Shown here: positions 42,190 to 50,649 of the stretch, one piece after another
Numbering within the stretch: the first letter of the stretch is position 1
Layout of the letters: each line of letters starts with the position of its first letter
Assembly: GCA_963792485.1 (NCBI GenBank)
Contig: CAWBWL010000013.1
Coordinates: 248,001-312,000, forward strand
Direction of reading: 5' to 3'
Length of the DNA: 64,000 nt
From: JANOYJ01 sp963792485
GTDB lineage: Bacteria; Pseudomonadota; Alphaproteobacteria; Rhizobiales; Rhizobiaceae
The notes under the pieces: generated by a model
Seen by the model: only the letters and a program-made list of their open reading frames with translations
The model's database searches: none
Told to the model about the DNA's origin: nothing
Translations under genes and position numbers: made by a program

Positions 42190-43115
42190 ACACTTTCAGG
42201 ATGGTCCGGCGGGCGCTGCCCTTTCTCTCACTTGCCGTGGTTCTGTGCGCAACATTCTGGATTCAACCGCGCACGATGAGCTATTTCGGGCTCAATCTGA
42301 TGCTGCAATATGCCGTACCCATCGCGCTTGCCACGATCGCGCAGATGTTCATTATCACGGTGAACGATCTTGACCTGTCAATCGGCCCATTTGTCGGACT
42401 GGTCAGCTGTATCGGCGCGACGCTTCTCTTTGACAATCCGGCGCTGGGTATTCTGGCGCTTCTGGCGCTGATCGCGGTCTATGGCGCTGTCGGCGCGCTG
42501 GTGCATGTTCGCAATCTGCCCTCCATCGTGGTGACGCTTGGTCTGTCCTTTGTCTGGCTTGGCATAGCTGTATTGATTCTGCCCTCGCCAGGCGGCAAAG
42601 CGCCGGTTTGGTTGAAGGCTATCATGTCCTACCAGGTGCCGCTCGTGCCCTTCCCGATCGTCGCTGCCATCGTCATCGGCGTCGCCGTTCATCTTGCACT
42701 GATGCTGTCATCCTATGGGGTTGTGGCGCGCGGAGCGGGCGGCAATGCAAAGGCGCTGACGCGCGCTGGCTGGTCGATGATGGGTACCAAGGTCATCATG
42801 TATGCCCTTGCCGCCTTCTTTGGTGTGCTTTCAGGGCTTTCCCTGCTTGGATTGACAACCTCGGGCGACGCGCATGTGGCCGACCGTTACACGCTGTATT
42901 CAATTGCCGGAGTGATCCTGGGCGGCGGTGAGTTCATCGGCGGCAGGGTCTCACCCCTGGGGGCCGTGGTCGGTGCGCTGACCCTGGCGCTCGCGGGTTC
43001 GTTTCTCATCTTCCTCAAGATTTCGCCCGACTGGCAAATCGGCGCGCAGGGAGCGATCCTGATCATAGTTCTGGCGTTGCGGGCGCTGGTCACTTACGGC
43101 GAGGTGCGCCGGTGA
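42186..43115 (+). CDS. Sugar ABC transporter permease 1
   Basis: 309 residues, BPD_transp_2 (RbsC-type) permease with eight or more hydrophobic segments, for example LPFLSLAVVLCATFWI, ILALLALIAVYGAVGAL and GVLSGLSLLGLTTSG. Characteristic ITVNDLDLSIGPFVGL and IAGVILGGGEFIGGRVSPLGAVVGAL motifs are present. Overlaps the ATPase stop and the start of the second permease, so all four genes form one transcript. Confidence 0.87.
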   Translation: MNTFRMVRRALPFLSLAVVLCATFWIQPRTMSYFGLNLMLQYAVPIALATIAQMFIITVNDLDLSIGPFVGLVSCIGATLLFDNPALGILALLALIAVYGAVGALVHVRNLPSIVVTLGLSFVWLGIAVLILPSPGGKAPVWLKAIMSYQVPLVPFPIVAAIVIGVAVHLALMLSSYGVVARGAGGNAKALTRAGWSMMGTKVIMYALAAFFGVLSGLSLLGLTTSGDAHVADRYTLYSIAGVILGGGEFIGGRVSPLGAVVGALTLALAGSFLIFLKISPDWQIGAQGAILIIVLALRALVTYGEVRR

Positions 43116-44062
43116 GTGCCTTGTTCCACAAACTGCGCCGCCAAGCATGGGTCTGGTCCTTCCTCGCCGCGATCATCGTCTGGCTTGCCACCATTCTCTA
43201 CACGGGTGGCCAGGGCGCGGGCGAAATCCTCACGGCCGCCCTGTCATTTGCCACCTTCACCATTATTGCCGGCCTTGGCCAGATGATGGTCATTACAACA
43301 GGGCCCGGCAATGTCGATTTGTCGATCCCGGCCACCATAACCCTTGCCGGCGTCGTTGCCATGAAGGTGATGGACACAGATTCTGCGCGCATTCTCATCG
43401 GTGTTGCGGCGGCGCTGGGCGCAAGCGCAATAGTCGGCATTTTCAACTTCGCGCTCATTCGCCTGCTGCGCATCCCGCCGATCATCGCCACCCTGTCATC
43501 CAGCTTTCTGGTCTTGTCGACAGCAATTTCCTACGGACGCGGCATTCGTGTTAAGCCGCCGGCGCCGCTGGCCGATTTTGCCACGGCACGGATATCCGGC
43601 ATTCCAGTTGCGGCGCTTTTTGTCATTCTCATCAGCATTGCCCTGGCGGTAATTCTCAAGCGCAGCGTCTATGGACGCAGCGTATTGGCCGTTGGGCAAA
43701 ATCCCCGAGCCGCATGGCTTGCAGGCCTGAATGTCGATCTCACCCGATTTGTCACCTATGTGCTAAGCGCCTTGATGGCGGGAGTCTGCGGCATTCTGCT
43801 CTCCGGCTTTTCCGGCGGTGCAGCGCTCAATATGGGCGAGGAATTTCTGCTTGCCTCCATCGCCGTTGTCGTGATCGGGGGCACATCCGTTGCCGGAGGC
43901 CGTGCGAATGTGCCTGGCGTCTGGGGAGCCGCGCTGTTCCTCTATCTCTTGGTGACGATGCTGAACACTTTCGGCGCCAGCGCCGGCACCCGCCTGATTT
44001 TGACGGGCCTGATGATCATCGCCGTGATTACCATCAGCGGCGGGGAGGAGCGGCAGCGGTAA
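43112..44062 (+). CDS. Sugar ABC transporter permease 2
   Basis: 316 residues, GTG start overlapping the first permease stop (GTGA). Same RbsC-type family: MMVITTGPGNVDLSIPATITLAG near the N-terminus, AVGQNPRAAWLAGLNVDLTRFVTYVLSA and LASIAVVVIGGTSVAGGRANVPGVWGA later. Two distinct permeases suggest a heterodimeric channel. The gene ends 88 bases before a small unrelated-looking membrane gene. Confidence 0.87.
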   Translation: MSALFHKLRRQAWVWSFLAAIIVWLATILYTGGQGAGEILTAALSFATFTIIAGLGQMMVITTGPGNVDLSIPATITLAGVVAMKVMDTDSARILIGVAAALGASAIVGIFNFALIRLLRIPPIIATLSSSFLVLSTAISYGRGIRVKPPAPLADFATARISGIPVAALFVILISIALAVILKRSVYGRSVLAVGQNPRAAWLAGLNVDLTRFVTYVLSALMAGVCGILLSGFSGGAALNMGEEFLLASIAVVVIGGTSVAGGRANVPGVWGAALFLYLLVTMLNTFGASAGTRLILTGLMIIAVITISGGEERQR

Positions 44063-44150
44063 CGGATCGCGCCAATGCCCAGATGGACTTTGCCCTTGCA
44101 CCCGGGCTTTTGACGAGGTTGAATAACCGGCATTGCCGGGGAACATCGTC

Positions 44151-44444
44151 ATGCCGCGCCGCTGGCTTCAGCTATCCACCTGCCACGCCGCTTTCGTCTT
44201 CCTATTGGCGGGGGCTTTCGCGGCTCTGTTTGCCTGGAACTCCTACAATCTCTTCCAGATGGCGATGGCCAATATAGGTTTTCTGCGCACCTATGGCTGG
44301 ATGGCTGTCATGGATGGCGGCGTCTGGCAGCTTCTCATGCTCATTGTCTCAGGTTATCTGTCGCTCGCCTTCTACATCGGCTTCAAGGCCTGCGAGGTCG
44401 AGCTCGTCCACCGCTGGCGCAGATGGCAGGACAAGCGCGGCTAA
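44151..44444 (+). CDS. Small two-helix membrane protein, unrecognised
   Basis: 97 residues from the ATG at 44151 (MPRRWLQLSTCHAAFVF). Two clear membrane helices: AFVFLLAGAFAALFAWNSY (about 13-31) and LLMLIVSGYLSLAFYIGF (about 61-78), ending in a basic tail (HRWRRWQDKRG). Codon use resembles the neighbours, and the frame is open from 44133. I do not recognise the family. It sits between the sugar importer and tRNA-Arg on the plus strand and may be read from the importer promoter. Confidence 0.6.
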   Translation: MPRRWLQLSTCHAAFVFLLAGAFAALFAWNSYNLFQMAMANIGFLRTYGWMAVMDGGVWQLLMLIVSGYLSLAFYIGFKACEVELVHRWRRWQDKRG

Positions 44445-44477
44445 CCAGTTTTCCAACGTATTGATTTCTCATGATTA

Positions 44478-44554
44478 TGGTGATCCCGATTGGATTCGAA
44501 CCAATGGCCTCAGGATTAGGAATCCTGCGCTCTATCCACCTGAGCTACGGGACC
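44478..44554 (-). tRNA. tRNA-Arg (CCT)
   Basis: 77 bases including an encoded CCA. The acceptor stem GGTCCCG pairs with CGGGATC (one G-T pair), the D-arm reads GCTCAGGTGGATAGAGC, the anticodon arm is CAGGA-TTCCTAA-TCCTG with anticodon CCT, and the T-arm contains GGTTCGAATCC. It therefore reads AGG arginine codons. Tail-to-tail with the plus-strand membrane gene at 44151, 33 bases away. Confidence 0.95.
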
Positions 44555-44598
44555 AGACTTTATGGCTCATAAACGGATTCTGGATTTACGCCAAGGCC

Positions 44599-45762
44599 TC
44601 ACGGCCGCAGCGCGGTTTCGGCAAGGCTTACCCAATAGCTGACGCCGTGCGGGATGGCGTCGTCGTTGAAGTCGTATTCGGGGTGGTGCAGGAAGGCGCT
44701 GTCGCCATTGCCCATGAAGATGAATGCGCCGGGACGCGCCTCCAGCATATAGGAAAAATCCTCGCCGCCCATAACGGGCGCGACTTGCGGATTGACGTTG
44801 CTCCTGCCGGAAACAGAGGCTGCGACTTCAACGGCAAAATCCGTCTGCGCCGGATGGTTCATTGTCACCGGATAGCCGCGGTGGATGGCGATGCTCGCCT
44901 CGGCGCCAAAGGTCTGCGCCACGCTCTGCGCCACATGTTTGATCCGCCGTTCGGCGTCCTCGCGCACATTCGGGTCAAGCGTGCGGAATGTGCCGCGCAG
45001 CTGCGCCGTCTGCGGGATGACATTGTGCGCATCGCCCGCGTTGAAACATGTCACCGAGACCACGAGGGACGACACCGGATCAGTTGAGCGGGAGACAATC
45101 GTCTGCAGCGCACTGACGATTTGTGCGCCGACCATGATGGGATCTATTGCCAGGTGCGGCATGGCGGCGTGGCCGCCCTTGCCGGTTATCGTGATGTTGA
45201 ACTCGTCGGTCGCCGCCATGATGCCGCCCTTGCGGGTAGCAAACTCTCCAAGCGGCAGTCCCGGCATATTGTGCATGCCATAGACCTCGCGGATATTGAA
45301 CCGGTCCATCATGCCGTCCCTGACCATTTCGCGCCCGCCGCCGCCGCCTTCTTCGGCGGGTTGGAAGATCACGGCGACGGAACCGGTAAAGTTGCGGGTT
45401 TCACACAGATGGCGTGCCGCACCAAGGAGCATGGCGGTGTGACCGTCATGGCCGCAGGCGTGCATCTTGCCAGGGGATTTGGAGGCATGAGGCAGGCCAG
45501 TTGTCTCGGTGATGGGCAGTGCGTCCATGTCGGCGCGTAGTCCAATTGCAGGACCGTCGCCCTTGGAGCCGTGGATAATGCCCACAACACCGGTGCGGCC
45601 AATGCCGGTTGCGACCTCGTCGCAGCCAAAGGCGCGCAATTTCTCAGCTACGAAGGCTGCAGTCTGGTGCACATCAAACTGCAGTTCCGGCATTTGATGG
45701 AGGTGTTTGCGCCAGGCCGAAATTTCGGGCTGCATGTCCTTGGCGCGGTTCAAAAGGGGCAT
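44599..45762 (-). CDS. M20-family amidohydrolase (hippurate hydrolase type)
   Basis: 387 residues, M20D peptidase/amidohydrolase. The metal ligands are visible in MHACGHDGHTAML (about residues 99-111), PAEEGGGGG and the C-terminal MGGEDFSYML. The inserted dimerisation domain lies at about 185-290 (ITGKGGHAAMPHLAIDP). The family releases an acyl group from N-acyl amino acids such as hippurate or indole-acetyl conjugates; the substrate cannot be read here. It is divergent from the D-Ala-D-Ala carboxypeptidase across 135 bases. Confidence 0.87.
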   Translation of the reverse strand: MPLLNRAKDMQPEISAWRKHLHQMPELQFDVHQTAAFVAEKLRAFGCDEVATGIGRTGVVGIIHGSKGDGPAIGLRADMDALPITETTGLPHASKSPGKMHACGHDGHTAMLLGAARHLCETRNFTGSVAVIFQPAEEGGGGGREMVRDGMMDRFNIREVYGMHNMPGLPLGEFATRKGGIMAATDEFNITITGKGGHAAMPHLAIDPIMVGAQIVSALQTIVSRSTDPVSSLVVSVTCFNAGDAHNVIPQTAQLRGTFRTLDPNVREDAERRIKHVAQSVAQTFGAEASIAIHRGYPVTMNHPAQTDFAVEVAASVSGRSNVNPQVAPVMGGEDFSYMLEARPGAFIFMGNGDSAFLHHPEYDFNDDAIPHGVSYWVSLAETALRP

Positions 45763-45897
45763 GTTTCACCAGGTTACGTCATTTGATCGGTGTGGCAACA
45801 GCGCCTCTGCCATTTCAGCGCCACATAGAATAGATAGGCGCAAAGCTGCTTGGCGTGAAGCCATGCCGCAAAATCAATCGGGCAAAGTCGGGCGAAT

Positions 45898-47070
45898 ATG
45901 GGTTATTCTGGCATTAAAGCACATCGCAGGTCCATCGCATCCGTCGCGCTGAGCGTGCTCTTGATGTGCTCCACTCATGGCAATGCCGGAACGTCTATCC
46001 TTGTTGACGCAGGGTCTGGCAAGGTTCTAGCCGAGGAAAACGCTTCGCAGCGCTGGTATCCTGCTTCCCTGACCAAGTTGATGACGGCTTATCTTGCGTT
46101 CAAGGCGTTGAAAGACGGAACGTTGACATTGACCTCGCCAGTGAAGATCAGCGCAAACGCCGCCAAGCAGCCGCCGAGCCGTATGGGCTACAAGCCCGGG
46201 CAGATACTGAACATGGACAATGCGCTAAAGATCATGCTGGTGAAATCTGCCAATGATATTGCCGTCGCCGTGGCTGAGACGGCGGCAGGTAAAGACTACC
46301 AGACAGCGATGAACGCAGAGGCGCAGCGGTTGGGGATGACCGGATCAAACTGGACCAATGCGAATGGTCTTCATTCAACGCAAAACTTTACAACCGCGCG
46401 CGATCTGGCGCTGCTGTCGATTGCGCTGCGGCGCGACTTTCCCGAGCACGCCTCCTATTTCGGCATTGAGGCCATCGAATATGGCGACAAACTGGAGCGG
46501 AATTACAACATCTTGCTCGGGCGCTTTGATGGCGCCGACGGCATGAAGACCGGCTTTGTCTGTGCATCCGGGTTCAACCTCGTGGCATCCGCCACGCGCA
46601 ATGGCCGCACGCTCATTGCTGTTGTGCTGGGGGAGACCAGCCAGCAGGGCAGGGCGGAGAGGGCCGCTGACCTTCTGGCTGAAGGCTTTGCCTCGGACGG
46701 TTCCGCCGGCGCGGCAATTGGGGACCTAAAGGTTCAAGCAGGTGCGCCAAAGAGCGCACAAGATATGCGCAGTGTCGTTTGCGCCAAGGGCGCGGAGGCC
46801 GACCGCTGGGACGGGCGCGAAGTCGAGGGGCGCATCGTCTTCAGCTCTCCCCACATCAAGGCGATGCTGCGCGCGCCAATCTCGATGAAGGTGGGGCTCG
46901 GCGGCGCGAACGGACCGTCCGCAGCCGCCAATGACAACCTGCCGCTTGCTGATGTTCCGATCCCGACGCCCCGCCCGGAATATGTGCGAAACGAGATTGC
47001 GCCCATGGCGCTGACCGGCGAGGTCAAGCTGCGCAAGGGCATGGCGCTCCCGGCACCGGGAACCAACTGA
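45898..47070 (+). CDS. D-alanyl-D-alanine carboxypeptidase (S11 penicillin-binding protein)
   Basis: 390 residues. Signal-like N-terminus (SIASVALSVLLMCSTHGNAG), then the serine-peptidase motifs SLTK (Ser57, Lys60), SAN (117-119) and KTG (about 215). It removes the terminal D-Ala from peptidoglycan stem peptides in the periplasm. The C-terminal ~120 residues are variable, ending in a Pro-rich tail. No C-terminal amphipathic anchor is obvious. The COG0523 GTPase gene starts 3 bases after its stop. Confidence 0.88.
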   Translation: MGYSGIKAHRRSIASVALSVLLMCSTHGNAGTSILVDAGSGKVLAEENASQRWYPASLTKLMTAYLAFKALKDGTLTLTSPVKISANAAKQPPSRMGYKPGQILNMDNALKIMLVKSANDIAVAVAETAAGKDYQTAMNAEAQRLGMTGSNWTNANGLHSTQNFTTARDLALLSIALRRDFPEHASYFGIEAIEYGDKLERNYNILLGRFDGADGMKTGFVCASGFNLVASATRNGRTLIAVVLGETSQQGRAERAADLLAEGFASDGSAGAAIGDLKVQAGAPKSAQDMRSVVCAKGAEADRWDGREVEGRIVFSSPHIKAMLRAPISMKVGLGGANGPSAAANDNLPLADVPIPTPRPEYVRNEIAPMALTGEVKLRKGMALPAPGTN

Positions 47071-47073
47071 TCA

Positions 47074-48198
47074 ATGTTTCCAATCCCTGTTTCCATTGTC
47101 ACCGGCTTTCTCGGCTCGGGCAAGACCACGCTCCTCAACCGGCTTTTGAAGGAGCCGGAACTCAAGGACACGGCGGTCATTATCAATGAGTTCGGCGATG
47201 TCGGCATTGACCACTTGCTCGTCGAGCAAAGCGGCGACGGCATTATCGAATTGTCGGACGGCTGCCTGTGCTGCACGGTGCGCGGCGAGCTTGTCGATAC
47301 GCTGTCCGATCTGGTCGACCGGCTGCAAACCGGGCGGATCAATGCCTTGGCGCGGGTGGTGATCGAAACAACGGGACTTGCCGATCCCGCCCCTGTTCTG
47401 TCCGCCATCATGGGCCATCCGGTTCTCGTGCAGGCCTTCCGGCTTGATGGCGTGGTCACAGTCGTCGATGCGGTCAATGGCGCGGCAACGCTTGACGCGT
47501 ATGAGGAAGCGGTCAAACAGCTGGCGGTCGCCGACCGGATCGTTCTCAGCAAGACTGACCTGCCAGAGGGCAGGGCGCTGGAGGGCGCGCTGAGAATGCG
47601 GCTGAAGGCGCTCAATCCCGGCGCGCAGATTGTCCCGGCCCATTCGGCATCCGCTGCGATGCTGATTCACTGCGGTCTCTACGACCCTTCGACAAAATCC
47701 GTTGATGTGGCGCGCTGGCTGAATGAAGAGGCTTACCGGGACAGGGAGCGCGAGCGGCACGGGATTGACGGCCACCATCATCATGATGGCGGGCACGACC
47801 ATCATCACGATGTGAACCGGCATGACAAGGCGATCAGCGCCTTCTCGCTGACGCATGACGAACCGTTGGCGCTATCGTCGGTGCAGATGTTTCTGGAGCT
47901 GTTGCAGGCGGCACATGGGGAGAAGCTTCTGCGGATGAAAGGCATTATTTGCCTGGCCGACGATCCGGACCGGCCGCTGGTCATCCACGCCGTGCAGAAG
48001 ATCATGCATCCGCCGGCGCGGCTGAAAGCCTGGCCGGATGCTGACCGGCGCACACGGCTTGTCATCATCACCAGAGAGATGCCCGAGAGCTTTGTGCGTG
48101 GCCTGTTCGACGCGTTTATGGGGCGGGCGGGTATTGACCAGGCGGATGGCCAGGCGCTGTGGGATAATCCGCTGGCGCCTGCGGGCTTGAGGCTGTGA
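47074..48198 (+). CDS. CobW/COG0523-family GTPase metallochaperone
   Basis: 374 residues. Walker A is GFLGSGKTTLLN (about 10-21), the metal-binding CxCC motif is in LSDGCLCCTVRGEL, and Mg/GTP motifs include IETTGLADP and LSKTDL. A histidine-rich loop (HGIDGHHHHDGG and HDHHHD, about residues 229-246) and the CobW C-terminal domain follow. Such proteins deliver Zn or Co to client enzymes. With no cobalamin genes nearby, zinc handling is the more likely job, but no Zur-like site is visible upstream of the operon. Confidence 0.88.
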   Translation: MFPIPVSIVTGFLGSGKTTLLNRLLKEPELKDTAVIINEFGDVGIDHLLVEQSGDGIIELSDGCLCCTVRGELVDTLSDLVDRLQTGRINALARVVIETTGLADPAPVLSAIMGHPVLVQAFRLDGVVTVVDAVNGAATLDAYEEAVKQLAVADRIVLSKTDLPEGRALEGALRMRLKALNPGAQIVPAHSASAAMLIHCGLYDPSTKSVDVARWLNEEAYRDRERERHGIDGHHHHDGGHDHHHDVNRHDKAISAFSLTHDEPLALSSVQMFLELLQAAHGEKLLRMKGIICLADDPDRPLVIHAVQKIMHPPARLKAWPDADRRTRLVIITREMPESFVRGLFDAFMGRAGIDQADGQALWDNPLAPAGLRL

Positions 48199-48202
48199 GC
48201 AT

Positions 48203-49216
48203 TTATTTCAACGGCGGTATGTTTCCGAGCGGAAATATCCCGATGGCGGCCTTGCCTTTGCGGATGGTCACATCGATCTTCGGATTCTCGCCGGGCTTGG
48301 CAGTGGATGCGGCAAGCGACAGTGATGGAGCGACATAGCCAGCGATTTCGGGCGCTATGGCTTGAATGGTTTTGCTCAGTTTTTCTGCTTCGGTGAAGCT
48401 CACCGACAAATCGCCTGTCAAAAGTCCAGCCTCATCGACTGCCAACGGCCCGCTGACTGAAAACCCGCCGCCATCGACGAAGCGCAGGCCAATGGCGTTG
48501 ATGGTCGCGGATTGCCCGCGCAGGAACTCTCCCAAGGTTGACGCAGACGTATCGAGAAATTTCGCGCCATTCTTGAGGCGCACACTGGTTTCAATATCAA
48601 ACAGAGGCACATTGCGGCCTTGAGTGAGAACCGGGCTGAGGCTGAGACCGGTGCCCGAGGTAGCGAGATCCACATCCTCATCAACCGTGCGAAAATGTGC
48701 TTGTGCGTTCACTGCCTTGACCAAGGCGTTGGCGTCAAGCTTCGGAATCAGCACGTCAAGATCCTTGGTCTCAACGTCAATCTGCTTTGGAAGCGGCTTG
48801 CCATAACGGGCGCTCGCATGCAGCAGCGACCAATTACCGGTGACCGTCTCGCCTCCCGGCAATTGCATGTCGAAGGGGCCGTCGAGTTCAAGAATGCCGC
48901 GTGCCGGATCGTAGACCTGGGCGGCAGAACGGAAGGCGCCGAAGGAAACAGCGACATTCTGCGAAGGGTCTGCAAAAGTCACCCTGTCGCAAAAGACACC
49001 TGCGCGGAACGGAAAGCCCTTTACATCGAGATTGGCGCATTGCGCCTGTGTCCCATTGGTGTTGGCTTGCTCAATTCCCTTGGCAATTTCCTGCTTCAGA
49101 TAGGATGCCCCCCAGAACCACAAGCCGGTGTAAAGCGCGATGAAGATCAGGAAACCGATGCCTAGATATTTAATGCGGCGGGAATATCTTGTGCTTGGCT
49201 CTGCGCTTGACGGCAT
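48203..49216 (-). CDS. DUF2125 membrane-anchored periplasmic protein
   Basis: 337 residues, DUF2125. One N-terminal membrane helix (YLGIGFLIFIALYTGLWFWGA, about 18-38), followed by a large secreted domain with CDRVTFADPSQNVAVSFGAF and a long beta-rich region. Two cysteines (in QCANLD and FCDRVT) could form a disulfide. In related genomes this gene is commonly next to tyrC; here about 11.5 kb of other genes lie between. Function unknown. Divergent from chaC by 37 bases. Confidence 0.82.
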   Translation of the reverse strand: MPSSAEPSTRYSRRIKYLGIGFLIFIALYTGLWFWGASYLKQEIAKGIEQANTNGTQAQCANLDVKGFPFRAGVFCDRVTFADPSQNVAVSFGAFRSAAQVYDPARGILELDGPFDMQLPGGETVTGNWSLLHASARYGKPLPKQIDVETKDLDVLIPKLDANALVKAVNAQAHFRTVDEDVDLATSGTGLSLSPVLTQGRNVPLFDIETSVRLKNGAKFLDTSASTLGEFLRGQSATINAIGLRFVDGGGFSVSGPLAVDEAGLLTGDLSVSFTEAEKLSKTIQAIAPEIAGYVAPSLSLAASTAKPGENPKIDVTIRKGKAAIGIFPLGNIPPLK

Positions 49217-49253
49217 GGTGACTCGCTTCTAACCACGGTGTGGCTCTGTCTGG

Positions 49254-49985
49254 ATGTTTGGCTTGAACGGCACAAGTGGCGATTTTTGGGTTTTCGGCTA
49301 CGCCTCGCTGATGTGGAACCCCGGCTTCGTGTTTGAAGAGGCCGTCAGGGCGCGCCTTTCCGGCTATCACCGGGCGCTCTGTGTGCACTCGCGCCATTAC
49401 AGGGGAACGCCCGAACGCTCCGGGTTGGTCATGGGGCTCGACCGGGGCGGGTCGTGTGTCGGCATAGCCTTTCGTGTTCCAGCAGTGAGGGAAGCTGAGG
49501 TCTCGGCATATTTGCGTGACCGGGAGATGATCAGCGCGGTCTATCACGAGCGCCTTCTCAATGTGCGCACGCAAGATGGCCGGTCGGTGCGCGCCATGGC
49601 CTATGTCGCCGACCCGTCGCATGAACAATTTGCTGGTCATTTGAGCATCGAAGAAGCCGCACGCATTATTCTCGGTGCAGTAGGTGCTGCTGGGCCAAAT
49701 GAGGAATATGTCCTTAACACGCATCCAGCATTTGCGCGAGATCGGCATCCGCGATCACTGGCTCGAAGGGGTTGGCAGGCTCATCCAGCCGACTTGATGC
49801 CAAGCGCGGCGAGGCGCTTCTTCGCTGTTGGCGGCATTGGCGGCGGGTTGGGGCCGGTCGCCGCTTCGATCAAGAGTTCGTCGCAAGCCGCTTCCGTCAC
49901 GCGCGCCAGCTCCTTCAGAAACTCATCCTTGGAAAGCCCCGGCTGGATTGGCGGCAGAACGCGGCATTTGATTGTGCCCGGATAG
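49254..49985 (+). CDS. ChaC-like gamma-glutamylcyclotransferase, late frameshift
   Basis: 243 residues as written. The first ~155 residues are a ChaC-type gamma-glutamylcyclotransferase: substrate loop VFGYASLMWNPGF, the SRHYRGTPERSG segment and a catalytic acid in the MISAVYHERLL region. It degrades glutathione to 5-oxoproline and Cys-Gly. After ...NEEYVLNT an extra base near 49716-49720 shifts the frame; without it the sequence reads IQHLREIGIRDHWLEGVGRL and stops at 49797, giving the normal ~180 residues. The written C-terminus from about residue 156 is therefore probably spurious and runs antisense over plsC. The catalytic part is unaffected. Confidence 0.8.
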   Translation: MFGLNGTSGDFWVFGYASLMWNPGFVFEEAVRARLSGYHRALCVHSRHYRGTPERSGLVMGLDRGGSCVGIAFRVPAVREAEVSAYLRDREMISAVYHERLLNVRTQDGRSVRAMAYVADPSHEQFAGHLSIEEAARIILGAVGAAGPNEEYVLNTHPAFARDRHPRSLARRGWQAHPADLMPSAARRFFAVGGIGGGLGPVAASIKSSSQAASVTRASSFRNSSLESPGWIGGRTRHLIVPG

Positions 49986-50575
49986 CGCATGAATTTGCGC
50001 CGCGGCCAGTAAAGGCCCGCGACATGGGCGATCGGCACGACGGGAATGCGAAGTTCATGGTAAAGATGCGCAACGCCATATTTATAGGCAGGCTCGTCAC
50101 CCGGCGCGCGGCGCGTGCCTTCCGGATAGATCATGATCTGGCGATTATCCTCGGAAATCGCTTTCTTCGCACCGACGGTAATGGAGTTGAGCGCAACGGT
50201 GCGGCTGCCACGGTCAACGGGGATCATCCGCATCTTTGCAACATACCAGCCAAAGAGTGGTATCCACATCAACTCGCGCTTCAGGATGTAAACGGGATCG
50301 GGAATGTGCGGCAGGAAGGCGTAGACATCCCAGAAGGACTGATGCTTGGCCGCGATGATGCTCGGACCTGCAGGGATGTTCTCGAGGCCGTCAATCTTGT
50401 GGTCGCAGCCGACAATCACTTTCTGCAGCCACAAATTCAAGCGCGCCCAGTTTTTTGGCACAACCCAGGCCTTGATACGCGGCAAGAGGAAATAGACTGG
50501 CGTTTGAACAATCATCTGCACGATGATGGCAAGGTAAAACGCGATATTGAAGATGAGGGAGCGAAGGAAAATCAT
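49781..50575 (-). CDS. plsC: 1-acyl-sn-glycerol-3-phosphate acyltransferase
   Basis: 264 residues. N-terminal membrane helix (IAFYLAIIVQMIVQTPVYFLL), acyltransferase motif I HQSFWD (HX4D), then DRGSR and motif III YPEGTR; the last ~40 residues are Pro/Ala-rich. It converts lysophosphatidate to phosphatidate in membrane lipid synthesis. It converges with chaC; the ydcF-like gene is upstream on the same strand. Confidence 0.9.
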   Translation of the reverse strand: MIFLRSLIFNIAFYLAIIVQMIVQTPVYFLLPRIKAWVVPKNWARLNLWLQKVIVGCDHKIDGLENIPAGPSIIAAKHQSFWDVYAFLPHIPDPVYILKRELMWIPLFGWYVAKMRMIPVDRGSRTVALNSITVGAKKAISEDNRQIMIYPEGTRRAPGDEPAYKYGVAHLYHELRIPVVPIAHVAGLYWPRRKFMRYPGTIKCRVLPPIQPGLSKDEFLKELARVTEAACDELLIEAATGPNPPPMPPTAKKRLAALGIKSAG

Positions 50576-50649
50576 GCGGCGGGTCCAGACACGGCTCGTC
50601 GATACACTATCGCAGTCCTGTTTGAGAACGGGTCACGCGCGGCTGCGTG

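Noticed and set aside
45763..45897. Zur-type zinc operator upstream of the DD-carboxypeptidase/GTPase pair
   Set aside because: No AT-rich palindrome of the Zur type could be found in the 135 bases.
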